Numbered from the stretch's first letter, positions 24,701-36,944 are shown. The stretch is DNA of 64,000 nucleotides from Rotaria socialis (GCA_905331475.1 CAJNYU010002676.1:1-64000), one strand, 5' to 3'. The notes: generated by a model not told the origin, from the letters alone. Numbers and translations: made by a program.

Positions 24701-25794
24701 TGTCCCTTGAGAAATTTTGTTTTTCCTTATAAGTCAAGCTTTGTTTCGGTAATATCTATCTCGAGCGGATAAATTGCTTTTGTATTAAGACTATGTGCAA
24801 TTGTGAAGACCCAAATAAGCTGTGAATACATTAAAAACATTTCGTGCTCTTAGGGTATAGCTGCGGAGGTAGTGTACTTTTATGGTATTTTTTAAATGAA
24901 TGTCGCGGCCTCTCTCTCTCTCTATGTCTCTTAGAAAGATCAGAAAAGCGATTTTTCAAATTTCAACCTGAAGTCTTTTATGCAATGAAACCTTAATAAG
25001 ATTAGTTTGTTGTCTAAGTTGTAGGTCTTTTACTTTTTTTCTTTTCTAACAAGCACACATAAAATCTTTCGATCTCATATATGAAATCTAAAAGATACGC
25101 TCTTGTCTCTGGTGAAATCGAAATTTAGAGATTCTGTTTGGTTTTTTCGGAGAAAAGAACTACAGTTAGGAAGCTTAACTCCTATAAGAATTCTCAAGCT
25201 TCATTCTAGAAGGATTTTCCAAACAACAAAATTAGTATAGATGAATATTATACGAATATAAAACTTGAACTTAAATATCAATCAGAAAACAATGAAACCG
25301 TGTTCGTTCAAGATCATAGAAATAGAAATCGTGACATACTATAGTTGTCCCTGAGGCCCTATTTTGATCTTTTGTCTGACTCTATGTTCGATTCCAAATG
25401 ATAGCACGCTGGAGTATAAATTCAAAGGGTAATCTAAACTTTCGCATGACTATAGTTTTATTATGAAATCACATAGCAATTTGAAGTTCATATTTGAATG
25501 TCATTTTTACAGTTAATCCTATGTTAGTATGGATTCGATTTTGAGTTTGAGTACAATGTTGACATTTATTTTTTATCTGATAGCCTTAACTCATCTTTTT
25601 GTATTTTTTGTGTCCTTTTTCTCTAGTTGTCAACTCATCAAAAATTTGAACAACGTTTAACGGTATTTCGTCAACAATTTGCTGTCACATTAGCCATGCA
25701 AAATTCTCTCATGCAACAAATGGAATTATTACAAAGAAGTTTTGTCTGCATTGAAGACGAATGGAATGATATGAGAAAGCAAATTATTTCATAA
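21740..25794 (+). CDS. Double-HTH (Tc1-transposase-like) plus zinc-finger protein (6 exons)
   Basis: Exons 21740-21896, 22155-22723, 22784-22859, 22950-23136, 23198-24356, 25627-25794 give 771 aa in phase. Residues about 15-130 form two helix-turn-helix units of the paired/Tc1-transposase type: VDRRLLIDTYKKGEDF, IALAKKLNIKRSTARSIL, a linker RAGTRLRFITEDEAE, then ITIGQIQMRLQ and LSKASISRILT. No DDE catalytic domain follows. Instead come acidic stretches, then two atypical zinc fingers: C-x2-C...H-x4/5-H near 345-364 (CPICGEKNFSRLSHH) and a second in the same exon (CPRCDTWVLNLTDH). Low-complexity Asn, His, Thr, Gln and Ala9 runs surround them. The last exon encodes a Gln/Met-rich helix ending MRKQIIS. 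It is probably a nuclear DNA-binding regulator derived from a transposase N-terminus. The final intron is 1270 nt, the longest seen inside any gene model here. Confidence 0.8.
24148..24178 (+). repeat. GCA trinucleotide repeat (Ala run)
   Basis: About nine consecutive GCA/GCT codons near the end of exon 5 of the HTH-zinc finger gene encode poly-alanine. Similar CAA/AAC-rich runs (about 23349-23372) encode poly-Asn. Slippage-prone, consistent with low constraint in linker regions. Confidence 0.8.
24357..25626 (+). other. Long last intron of the HTH-zinc finger gene
   Basis: A 1270-nt intron (GTAAAT...CTCTAG) where nearly all others in the window are 45-300 nt. It holds a short CT run (about 24909-24924) and no reading frame or RNA structure that I can support. 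Its size could reflect regulatory content or an old insertion; no target duplication was found. Confidence 0.6.
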
Positions 25795-27832
25795 AAAAAA
25801 ATAGGTGTATTGATATACATATTCTTTTTTTTTCTCGGATCAGATATTACATTTTTTTTTCTGTTGATATGAAAAAAAATTAGCATATGTTTTTGTTTTT
25901 GTTTTCTTCCAAGAAGCTGATGAAAAAAAATGGCGTGCTAAAAATAATTGTTTTTGTTTTGTACATAGATTTTTTTCAAGAGAAACAAATCATTTTTTGT
26001 TTGAGCAGTAGTTTGTTTTGTGTTTTTTTTTTGGTGCTTGAACATTCCTTATAGCTGTTATCTGTTACTTCATCTTCTGATAAATTCCAGAACGCATATC
26101 TGTAATGAATGACAGTGTGTCTGTATGTATCAATTTTTTTTCTTTTTTTTTTGAAAGATTCTATCAGTAACATCACATTCTTTGTGTTCTGCTTGTTTTT
26201 TGTTTTTGATTTTGCTGTTTTCTTTTTAGTCCGTTTTCTTATTCATTTGATTGAAAAAAAGAGATGTGTGAATTATAGATCTATCGATTTTCTCTCAAAA
26301 ATATAGCAACAATCGCTGATTATAATTATTCAATTTGTAGCTATGTGTGTATGAAATTCTTCTTTTTAATAATATTTATCTGTCGTTTTCAAAGGCATTT
26401 CTGATGCTTTGTTTCTTCTTCTTTGTTTTCTCTTCGCGTTTTACAATCTTTTTTCCTTTAAAATATTGAATAATAATAGAAAGAAAAACATTTAAAATGA
26501 TCACTCATGCTTTTTATTTATTATGATTGACCGATAACAATAGCTGCTGCAAAAAATATTCTAGTGAGAATGTGTGATTAAATAGAGTGATACATTTCAA
26601 AGAAGTGTTTATTTCGGATGTCAATATTCACACTAGTTCAACAAATTTTATTTAATAGAAATTTATCTGGTTGATTTATTTCTCTTTGATTCGGTGATAA
26701 TTGTCATAGATCTGTGTATGAATGAGAATTCAGACTTTTCATTTTCGAATAATACCTCATGCAATCATATATACCGTGAATTTGTTAAAAATTCACTGTT
26801 TACATAGGTCTTGGTACTGTCTAGGTCAGACTATCAACTGTATAAAAATGTATAATTGCCTTGCTGAAGCTGAGGTGCGCTTTTTTTTCTAGCTAATCAT
26901 AAGTCTCTTATGTTGAATATGCGAGAATTCTTCATTTACCAATGATAGTGCGCATTAAATATGGTCAACAACAAAGATTCTTCGAGAAATTTTTAGGACT
27001 AAAACAGCTGTTATATACTGTGCAATCTAATTTCATCTAAGCAATATATAAATAATTGCTATCTTTCATTTTTTTTTATCTTGGCGACCCTACCAACGAA
27101 TATTGAGAGAATATTAGTGATCGGTATCTTAGATAATTTTTCCAAGAAGCTATAGTTGAATAAAAATTTGTCGAGTGAATATTTTGAATTCGTATTACAG
27201 CAGCTACATTGATCCGAATTTTTAAGGTTAATTATATACAATACATTTGATTATATAAAAATGTTTCATTCTTAATCTCATTAATAGATTTATATGCAAT
27301 GTAGCTAATGCTAAATATTTACATTCAGGCTTGACTCAAATCTATTTTTTTCACATCGATATTATGTACAAATCATCATAGTAAATGAAATAAACGAATA
27401 TTTTCTTTATACAATCAATGATTCTATGGATAAGTTAGTAAAAAAAAGACGAATCTAGATTCTATTTAATCAACACTTCAGTATCTACGTGAGAAGTGGT
27501 AATAGATGAATATTTTCTTCGAAAAATTTAATAATTGTGAAAATAGATCTAATAACGAAAAAGCTTTTTGCCAGCATCATTAAAGAATTCTTGTTTTTTT
27601 TTATTATAAAATATTGACATGTTATATTAAAAAGAAAATATCCCATAGACAGAAAAAGTAAATAAGCTTTCATTTGATCCAAGTAAAAATCAGCATCACA
27701 CGCGAAATTAATATAGTTAATGTTAAAAAGAAATCTTTTAAAAAAAAATTCTATCTAAATTTCTACTCTGCTTACGTAGATGTCGAATAAATAATTCGCT
27801 AGACATTTAAAAAGGAACAAGAATGAGTTAAA
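25795..27832. other. Intergenic region, AT-rich
   Basis: The first few hundred bases are a T-rich 3' UTR and flank of the HTH-zinc finger gene, with long T runs. I see no splice-supported coding sequence, structured RNA or complete repeat in the rest. Confidence 0.55.
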
Positions 27833-28972
27833 TTACAAAAGAAACAAAGAAGTAGATGATGTTGCTTTGCAAGAATGATTATTAATCAACGCAAAAAATT
27901 GAACACGATGATTCCAACCTTCGCTTACATATACGTTTCCTTGGCTGTCAAATGCCAAATCAGTTGGACGATAAAATTGATTACTTTCACTACCTTGTCC
28001 TATGATAGAAAAACGTTCGAACCAAACTTTATATTATTCACTATTAGCTTTAGCTCAATGAAAACAGCTCATATTTCAATAGTTTTTTTTAACCAATACT
28101 TCCAATAGAATCAGTTGAAATAAAACAATCTCTACATATCATTACCACCGGCAATAGTGTCACCTTCGTTTTCACCATGTTTCCATCGTTGAGTTTGATG
28201 GTTTAATAGATCAACTACATAAAAAATTTTAGTTTCTTCATCAACACGTAAACCATAGGGGCTATCTAATGATTTAGCATCCGACCCTGGATCACCATCA
28301 CTCGATCCAGCTACACTCACATCTTCTTCAGCATCTTTTGGCCATTTTTGTACTCGGTGATTTATTAGATCAGTCATATAAACGGTCTGTGTAGTTAAAT
28401 CTGCACAGATACCTTGAGGCTCATTAAGATGATCTGCTCGTGGTCCTTTCTGACCTGTTTCACCAGCTACTATTGAAGTCAAATTAGTTTTAGACGATCA
28501 TTTTAGAATACGATATCGGTCATGTTCTGACATATAAATATTTTTTTTCTTTATCTAACTATACTCCCGTGCAACCTAGACACGGATCACCAATCTGAAT
28601 ACCGCTTTTGGTATTTTTAACCCATTTTCGCACCCGATTAGCACCATTCATTGCTATGCAAGTAGTCGGAAAATCATTATCATCATCATTATCAACATAG
28701 ATTTTTTAACCATGTGACAATTGAGAAAATAAAGTAGTACCTGTTGTAGTTGATCGATCAAGTGGAAATATTTTAATACGATTATTAAACGTATCCGATA
28801 CATACAATCGTTTTGTTTTATCACGAATGAAAATGTTTTGAGGAAAAGAAAGTTGTCGAGCACTATTGCCAGGGACGCCTGTACCGGCAATGGTTACACC
28901 AGTTGTATTCCATATTGCACAAGGGCTAATTTTAATTGGTACTGATGAAGACACACAACACCAAAGTACCAC
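27833..28972 (-). pseudogene. NHL-repeat protein pseudogene
   Basis: On the minus strand, blocks of NHL beta-propeller sequence appear in order. They are VTIAGTGVPG...LSFPQNIFI...RLYVSDTFNNRIK, then TCIAMNGANRVRKW, then IVAGETGQ...LNEPQGIC...VYMTDLINHRVQKW, SLDSPYGLRVDEET...FYVVDLLNHQTQRW, and a last FYRPTDLAFDSQGNVYVSE ending at TAA 27833-27835. Between blocks the frame is broken: TAG at 28559-28561, a 1-nt shift just after it, and TGA at 28498-28500 where the repeat would carry Trp. The segment between 28132 and about 28030 also contains stops. Such propellers bind proteins or RNA. This copy is decayed, though rescue by unusual splicing cannot be fully excluded. Upstream sequence to about 29100 may hold the remains of a first exon. 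Confidence 0.8.
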
Positions 28973-29132
28973 TTAAATGGACAGACGTTTCAAAGAAGGT
29001 TACTTTTAACTTTGACTTGCCAACGGCAGTCAATAAAGTATGCATCTTTGGTAATGAGTAGATGGAAAACAAAATGGATAATACAAACTTGTACGATAAA
29101 ATGACGAACGAAAAAGATAAGTTATCAAACAA

Positions 29133-29627
29133 AGTGCAGTTCTAAATATTACATGTAAAATTTATTATCGAATACGTATGACACGAGTTCTGTTTCATAA
29201 TGCTTCTCTTTTTGGCAAATAAATAGTCATCAACTTTTACTTCATGACCATGACTGAAGCTCGAATTAACAGTTCATTGATGCTACGTAGAATTTTTACT
29301 AGAGATCTATCAATGTGTGATGAAAATCTAGTCAGTAGCAATAGAACAATAATGAATTGACCATGCCAATGAAAACATACAAAACTAGATGTAACGATCT
29401 AGGAAATGAATTGATAGCTCGAGAAGCATAACATATTATGCCCTAGAGTGTCATGTAATTGATAGTGTTGACTTCATGATTGAAACATTGATTCGCAGCG
29501 TACTCTATGAGGGGAGAAAAAAATCAATTTGTTTGTTGTCCTGAGTGACATTGTTATAATGGCAAACATCAATTTAAAAAAATTCAGATAAGAAAAGTTG
29601 TTTTACATTACACTTCAAAACACAATC
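29133..29627. other. Intergenic region, probable CFAP96 promoter side
   Basis: About 500 AT-rich bases with no reading frame or repeat of note. Its right end is the 5' flank of the CFAP96 gene. Confidence 0.5.
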
Positions 29628-31417
29628 ATGGGAACAACAAAAAATGATATGGAGCGTGTTGGCCTGTTCAAGGAAATGGAATATGTTAGCATTAAAGATC
29701 CATATAAAGAATCTGCTAAATGTAAGTGATTATTTACGTGATCTTGAGCATATTTATATTAAATTTGATGGGTTTCTTTTTTTAAGTCGCTTTTAATGAA
29801 GCCGCAAACAAGAATAAACAAATGATGAGTAAAAGCTCGAAAGAACGATCGACAGGATCTATGGCTGGATATTTTGATAAAGATTATAAAATTTTACCCG
29901 CTTCATATGTCGATCCTGTATCATTACGACGTAAAGCTCGTCTTGAAGAAAAGAAGAAAAATATTGTTACAAAACCATTTGTTAGCATGTATCGAGCCAG
30001 AAGTCCGTACGTGAAATAATTAAATAAAATAGATATTTTCAGATACTGAACATGAGACATGCAAAAAGACGGCACTAACTCAGGCTGATCTTATATGAAT
30101 CAATTGCGAATATAATCATTAGTCCTGGTAGTTCAAACTATGCAGTAGTTGCAATAGCCGATCATACAAATTTTATTTTAAATCTCTTTTTTCCTCCCCT
30201 TAATGGTAATCAGTATGAACAATTCTATTGGTGATTTTGCATTGAATGAATGTTTTCCGGTATCAATTTCAGGAAGATAATATTTCTAAATTCGAGATAA
30301 GCGTCTTTATGAGAGTATTTTGGTCATGAAATCGATCTTGGAAAACATTCTATTGGTTCAAATCATTTGTTTTACGAATGCTTTATGTTAAGTTCAGTAA
30401 CGGAAAAAAATTGAAATGAAATATTTTATGATCCATATGCGTTGATGTTACAGTCAAGTCAGTTATTGTCGTTATTGCATTCTCATTTTCAAACTGCAAT
30501 GTTTCGATTTAAAAAAAAAGACTTTATTTCTTATTTATTTCAGAGAAGGATTAGGTTCATTTTTTGGAACGATAGGTGGCCCTGTAAAGGATACGGACCC
30601 AACAAAATCTAAATATCGTGAGAAAACGAAACCACCATCTGAAAAATCAAACTTCAAAGTTAATCCACCCAAAAAAGGAACCGGCTTTGGGTATGTTATT
30701 TTAAAATCTTATTGAATACCATTGAGTTTCTTCTTGTTTTTTGTTTTAGTTATCCAAACTTAGGTATTGATAAAGATCCTCCATATATATACAAAGATAA
30801 AGTAGATAAATATGATTCACCAATAGAAGCTCAACAAGTAGAATCGAAATTTTCCAATATAATTTCTTAAGCATCTCTTTGATTATTAGAAAGAAAGTGC
30901 GCAACATAAGGCATCATTGAAAGCCGGTGTATTTAAATTGAATATGCATCCGAAAGACTTTTTTGATCGTAATCCATTTCACGAAGAGGGTAAAGGTGGA
31001 AAAGGTGGTAACGGAGATAAAGAACGTTCGCAATCGGCACCAAGCGATAACAAAGTATTTAAATATAGTTCACCTGGCAAATGGGTTCGTTGAAAACTAC
31101 TTGTTAAAAAACAAAAAACACATTTCAATTTTATTCTTTAGCTTGGTGGAAATAAAGATGGTTGTTTCGATAAATTTCCTAAACGTAGCGAAAAAGATCC
31201 ATTCGTCATTGGAACAATCTATTCTCCAGTTAAAAATGTAGTTAATAAACAAGGAAAAACCTATTATCCAAATAGATTTCCTAAAACACGTCCAAATGAT
31301 TCAATCATAAGTAAAAATGTTACTCTACAAATTACTCGAGAAAATTACAAACAAGCGTTAACAAGTTATTCCGGATTTAAAGTGCCACCACCCCGATTGA
31401 ATGCTTCCGCTAATTAG
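29628..31417 (+). CDS. CFAP96: Cilia- and flagella-associated protein 96 (C4orf47 family), 6 exons
   Basis: Exons 29628-29721, 29787-30006, 30544-30690, 30750-30837, 30890-31084, 31142-31417 join in phase to 339 aa. Family landmarks run the whole length: DMERVGLFKEMEYVSIKD at the start, FNEAANKNKQM, GLGSFFGTIGGPV, KKGTGFGYPNLGI, FKLNMHPKDFFDRNPF, KYSSPGKWLGGNKDGCFD, and RPNDSIISKNV near the end. Human C4orf47 is about 309 aa, so the length fits. The protein associates with the centrosome/basal body and axoneme; its molecular role is poorly known. It is soluble, basic and without transmembrane segments. Its presence points to a ciliated animal. The second intron (537 nt) is longer than the others. 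The gene is convergent with guanylate kinase. Confidence 0.93.
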
Positions 31418-32666
31418 AAAGTGCATACATTTCCGAGTGTCTTTTTTTAAAAATTTTTCTGCACGGTTTCTTTTAATAATTTTTTTACATACATACAAAT
31501 GTCAAATATATGTGCTGAAGCTGTTATCACTCTTTAAGAAGAAAAAAGTAGTCGGATGAAATCTTCAGCGCATGTTTTTTCGAGAACACACCCAGACTCA
31601 CACCTTCATGAAAAAATTCGTTTTGTCTTTTTTCCCCCCGGATATTATGTAGGAAGATGAAACTATTGCAAATAATTTCTTTAAAATACGAAGAAATTTA
31701 CGGAAAAAAGTCACCGAGTTTTATACAATTTGATCGAATAAATGCTCTGCATCAAGATGTGAGACGATTATCACCGAAATAGTTGGTTTTAAATGATAAA
31801 TGTTGAATACTTTTATTTGAATTTCGTTTTAAAATCAAAACTGATTTTTTTTTCTCATGAAATTAAATGTAAAGATAATGAATTTTAAGATAATTTTGCT
31901 TTGTAAAATAGCAGACAAACAATGCGATTTGGAGTCTTTTCTTTCAACTGCTCCTGTTGTCGAGTAATTAAGATTACTTCAATACATCATTCTCATTCTG
32001 ACAGCAACATTATTTTTCAGTAAACAATTTGTTATTTCAAACAGATTTTATTGATTCATATTTTCTACAATTATCAAGTTTTAAAATTATCCAGAAACTA
32101 CGTATTTGTTTTTGCTTATTTACAACTTCCTATTTCAATACTATTCGCATAGATAAAATTATACTCATAGTTGAACTTTTTCTTTTTTTTCTATTCTAAT
32201 CGGATTCGAACTAAAGATAATCTAGTTTATATAATCATACTGAATGTATGCTTACGTTGGTTGTATGACATCATGACGCAACTATCTATTATTCATAAAT
32301 GCATGAAACATAATACTCTATCACGTCAGATGAAAAACGAACTGCTTGAGTCTTTGTTTAAAGGCCGTATTTTGTCTCTGTACAGATTTATTTTTAGTAC
32401 AGCTTTCTATTCGAAAAAATTCACCAATAGAGAACAAATTGAAAATTATTCTAGAGAACATCATGCTTCATGTGATACTCACCTGAAAACACTTTCGTTT
32501 ACATTTGCTATATTTAACTTATTGAAACATAGAAGCAACAAAACTATAAAATATCATGTGAAATTAGCTCACATACATTAATGTTCTTTTTTTTTATTCT
32601 AATAAATATATGAATGCATAGGTTTTTAGCCTTTTAAACAAGAATTAAAGAAAACTACATGAACAT
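31418..32666. other. Intergenic region between convergent genes
   Basis: This stretch holds the 3' flanks of CFAP96 and guanylate kinase. One 136-codon open frame (32171-32581, plus) has no recognisable motif, no splice support and an AT-rich composition, so it is not called as a gene. Confidence 0.5.
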
Positions 32667-33758
32667 CTATTTTCGATCAGCATTATGAAGTTTTTGCTGT
32701 TGTAAAACTACTTCAATATCCTATAAGAAAACTGCAAATAGTTATCATTATATAGAACGCAAAAATCTTACTTTATGAAGAATTTCTTTTAAATCTTTAT
32801 AAGCAACATCAAGTTTATCATTTAATACAATATGATCATAAACACCTGGTTCTTTACTGAATTCCATTGATTCTTTTGATTCTTGTAAACGCTTTTGAAT
32901 AGCACTTTCACTATCTGTTTTACGCGCACGTAAACGTTGCTCGAGAATTTCATAACTTGGTGGACTTATATAGATGAATAATGGATGAAGATCTGTTTTT
33001 CGAATACTTTTAACACCTTGTTTGTCAACATCAAGTACACATATACGACCTGTTTTTGCCACATCTTCAACAGCGTTTTTACTAAACAAAAAACAAAAAT
33101 AAGGAAAATTTATTTCAGCAGCGATGAAAATTTTCAGCTCTTATCTATATTTTTTAGAAATATTGATAAAAGAAAACTGATCAATAAATAGGATGAAGAA
33201 AGAAATACCACTTTGAAATATTCTGAAGACTTTCTCATACTAACCTTGTACCATAGAGATTCGAGGAGAATTCTGTTATTTCAAGAAATTCACGCTGTGC
33301 AATCATTTTTTCCATTTGATGTCGGGGTACAAAATAATATTCTATTCATCAAATAGAAAGACTACGAAATAGAACAACAAATAAAACAATGTATTGGCTA
33401 CCGCGAGCATTTTGTTCGCCAGGTCGAGCTGTTCGTGTAGTATCTAAATAGCAGCGAGTAAATATTTACTAAAGATCGATTATAGGCATACGGGAAACAC
33501 TGAAAGCAAATGCTGTTGGATATTCTTTGAATAGTTGATTGATTAGTGTACTTTTACCAGACCTAAGAAAAAGATTTTTTTCGACTAATAAATAATAAAT
33601 ATTAAATTAGAATTTTACCCGCTGGGTCCTGATACGACAATAGGACGAGGTCTGAATGCAGCTAACTTAGCAAAAGTTCGAATCCATATTCTAAATAGAA
33701 AAAAAACGATAATATTAATGGCAACATTGAAGTTATTTTACCGGAAATAATTATTCAT
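32667..33758 (-). CDS. GUK1: Guanylate kinase (7 exons)
   Basis: Exons (minus): 33758-33742, 33690-33619, 33562-33492, 33443-33402, 33341-33245, 33081-32772, 32720-32667; 220 aa with matching phases. It catalyses GMP + ATP to GDP + ADP. Visible landmarks are the P-loop VVSGPSGSGKSTL (about 30-42), GMP-binding SHTTRTARPGEQN and YYFV, FLEITEFSSNLYGTS, Walker-B-like RICVLDVDKQGVK, the lid with LEQRLRARKTDSESAIQKRL, and VLNDKLDVAYKDL. Human GUK1 is 197 aa; the extra N-terminus (about 23 residues: MNNYFRIWIR then TFAKLAAFRPRP) is basic and aromatic, like a mitochondrial presequence. The first coding exon is only 17 nt, so a downstream start is an alternative. No acidic residue occurs in the leader. 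Confidence 0.95.
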
Positions 33759-34657
33759 GACAGCAAAATTCTTAGGGTGATTTTTTAAATTAATTTCAAA
33801 GGTAAATTGTAAGAATGTTCTTTCTTTTTGCCAAAAAACCTAAGCAACTTGTTTCATAGACGGTTTTATGTGTCTTTGATCATGAACCGAAAGAGGACTC
33901 TACATTCTGTGAAAGATGGATATTGAGTCTAGCGGCGCTCTGATTGTTTTTGCTATTCTTTGCGCGTGTACACATTGAGAAGAACGAATAAATATTGCGA
34001 GCTGTCAATCTTTATAGATGTAGTTCTCTTGGCAACTTAAGATAATTTAACTGATTAAATGGTGATAAATAATTTCTGTAAGAGAATGTGTTTGCATTTG
34101 TTTTGCCTGCGAAAGAAAATATCCCTTTAATTAAGAGTTCTATTGATGAACCTATCGACTGGACAACTAGAAAAATGTTCACTACGAATTTCGAATACAA
34201 AATATCCAATGGACGTATGTGATGTTTATTTATTATTGCCATGAAATGCTTTTCTTGACAAAAATCCTATTGCTTCTTGAATTGCACTCACTAGATGTTT
34301 GAAAATATCCATATGAATATTTCATCTAGCAGGAATGTAGGAATCTCACTTCGCTTGATGTCTCTCGCTCTTCGATACTAAGAAGATTCTTAAGCTAATC
34401 TTCAAAATCAATGTTTGAAATTATTAAACAAGCTCTACAAAAATTCATATCACAAGTATAACGGAAATATAACTCTGAATAATTTCTACTGAAGCAACGA
34501 AAATAAGTATTAACAAAACTAAGCATCAAATTATCATTTATCATAACCACACATCTTATAACTAAAATTATCTTCATTTAAATATCGACTTGTAACTTGA
34601 AATTATTTTCTAAATTATTGAGCGTTCGTTGATTTAATACGAATTTTCAACTTGCAG
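33759..34657. other. Intergenic region
   Basis: The first part is the 5' flank of guanylate kinase. No gene, RNA or notable repeat is seen in the remainder before the decayed poly(A) polymerase exons. Confidence 0.5.
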
Positions 34658-35720
34658 ATTGTAGTCCTTCGTCGTATAATAATCGTGATCTTGAATTGAG
34701 TCAACTGCGATCTACTGTAAGTAACATCTTCGAGAAGAAATTTTTCATATTTAGCTTTCCTCAGATTAATAATGAATACTATGAATTATGATAATGTAAT
34801 CAAATCAATGAATATATTCAAAAAATTAAATATAAATTAATCCATAATCTTCAAGAGTTATTTCGAGGTATATTTCCATGCGAGTGAAACTGATATTAGC
34901 ATTTTGTTTTTCTATTAATATTCTCATTCGTATACAGATGCCGGTTTGTACATCCTCGGATCAACAGTAAATGGATTTGGACACTGTCATAGTGAACTTG
35001 ATATTTGTTTAATGATATCACATGATAAAGTAATTCGAATTCAGATTTCAATGTTTTTTCTCTCTCGATATCTTGTATTAGTTAACTGAATTCGAGTCAA
35101 GTTATATCCTACAGAAATTTCGTGATATTTTTCAGTATGTACGTACAATTCTAATTTATTATCAGTTTTCATTGTTCTATTTTTAATTAAGAATACTTTC
35201 GAAATGTAAAGTTAGTTAAATAAATGATGCATCCAATACGTAAATTTCTCGATGCTTCCACAGATCTATTAAATGCAATAAATATCAAAACGAAACTGTT
35301 ACTATTCGAAATACATTTCTAATGAGATTTTATTCAGAATGTGATCATCGATTACCAATACTTATGAATACTGTTAGATTAGTTTGAAAAATTATTTGTG
35401 TAATAAAATCTTATATGTAGATATTCATAAATTGAATTTATCTAATACGATTGATCTACCAAAAATATGGGTTTGAAAAAATGTGACTCTTGAAGTAGAA
35501 GATTTATTTATTGGTTTTCTAAAATTTTATGCTATTGAATTTGAGTAAATTTAATACATTTGTTAGCAAGATACTGGGATGGAAAACAATTTCTTTTAAT
35601 TGAATTTAGTTTTCCAAATAATATGATCATTATACGAACTGGAAGAAAAATGAATAAAAGGAGAATCAATAAATGAAATCGATTACATCAATCGATATCT
35701 TGTCATTGAAGGTAAGATTG
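34658..35720 (+). pseudogene. GLD-2-type noncanonical poly(A) polymerase pseudogene
   Basis: Pieces of a GLD-2/TENT2-like nucleotidyltransferase lie in order. A leading exon spans 34658-34716. A helix exon, about 34765-34867, contains in-frame TGA (34789) and TAA (34792). The catalytic exon 34938-35029 reads GLYILGSTVNGFGHCHSELDI (20 of its residues follow the family pattern). Later fragments are TIRNTFLMRF (about 35300-35335) and LEVEDLFIGFLKFYAIEF (about 35490-35545). The family has GSxxNGFGxxxSDxD with two metal-binding Asp; here the first is Glu (S-E-L-D). The central palm region between is largely missing or scrambled, and splice sites are partly preserved. Functional GLD-2 adds A tails to cytoplasmic mRNAs; this copy appears dead. 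Confidence 0.8.
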
Positions 35721-36226
35721 AATCTTAAAGTTTCGAAATGAGAGACCGATATCCATCGTATACGTAAATAAAAATTCACGCATCAATAACTGTAATTATT
35801 TAGTAAGAAGCTCGAAATATGTTTATTACCATACATTCACCAATCGGTTCCATACTAATCGACTTTTTAAATAACTGCTTGTTGTAATGATGTTCGACTT
35901 CAATAATATTGATAAAATTTCACAAAGTTCCCCTAATAAGAATCGTTGCATATTACCAAGAGATGAATACGAAACTCATGAGTCATGACAATTCCTATGT
36001 TCTTCAGTAGTCAAGATACGAAATCTATCGCGAAATTTTAGAAATACTTCGTAATGCTTCCAACAAAATATCATCAACACGTCGTCTTAGTTCTGTAGAA
36101 ACTAAATAATAATTTAGTTTTTGTTTTTATTCGTTTCTTTATACAATAAACAAACCGAGAGACGAACAATCAGATGAAACAGTACACAAAACAAAGCAAA
36201 AAACAAGACGAGATTATAAATAATTA
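35721..36226. other. Intergenic region
   Basis: About 500 bases of AT-rich sequence, including the 3' flank of BUD31 on the right. Nothing further is recognised. Confidence 0.5.
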
Positions 36227-36773
36227 CTAACCAGAGCATCCACGACATCCACAATGAACGCATTCAACAACTTTGCCTTCTTCTAATTTTCCTTTTGGTA
36301 CACGACAGATACATTTTTTATTGAAATTTGTATCACGTGGTTGAATGCATTGAAGACAACAAAGATTTTCATAGCCTTGTTTTTTCCATTGTGCTAAAGG
36401 AGAAAAAAATACACAGTAAAAACATTCTTCTATATATTAAATCAGTATTTTACCAATTAAATTTTTATCACCAAGTGATTGTTTTAAACAATAATCATAT
36501 AATTCTTTACTTATTGTCTTACGTTTATAGTAAAGATCATAGATAAAACGTGATTTTTGATGATGAATTTTAAATATAGGCCATAATGTTTCAACTTTAC
36601 GTTTACCTTCATGTGGTGCTAATTCAGCTTCACGCATCTTTGCTTCTATTTCATCTAATGTTGGTTCAATTAAATCCCTAAAGATTCGATTTTCAACAAA
36701 TGCGTTACTATATCACAATAAAAACTTACCATCCATCTGGTGGTGGTTTTGAAGTTTTTCGTACTTTAACCAT
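36227..36773 (-). CDS. BUD31: BUD31/G10 splicing factor (3 exons)
   Basis: Exons (minus): 36773-36730, 36677-36454, 36393-36227; 144 aa, the same length as the human protein. Near-invariant blocks are present: [39 protein letters not shown], a basic [20 protein letters not shown], and the cysteine-rich C-terminus [20 protein letters not shown]...[17 protein letters not shown]31 is a core component of the activated spliceosome (NTC-related, near the catalytic centre) and binds zinc through the C-terminal cysteines. ATG 36773 matches the conserved N-terminus. It lies 229 bp downstream of the Nup153-like gene on the same strand, close enough for coupled transcription, but no such link is shown. 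Confidence 0.97.
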
Positions 36774-36916
36774 TATGCAGATAATCTACAAGATAATTGT
36801 ATAATTATAACTCTGTTTTAATTATCAAATTTTCTGTTCTTTTTGATACTCTCGAAAGAAAAAAACGATTCTACTCCGTTCCTGGCAAGCAATACAATTG
36901 AGATATGAAGAACAAA

Positions 36917-36944
36917 AAACACACGCACACACACACACACACAT
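36917..36944. repeat. CA dinucleotide microsatellite
   Basis: About 14 CA units with a single G interruption, between BUD31 and the Nup153-like stop codon. It is followed by a short TATACA motif. Confidence 0.85.

Noticed and set aside
32171-32581. 136-codon plus-strand open frame
   Set aside because: No motif, no splice context, AT-rich composition; likely chance in a long intergenic region.
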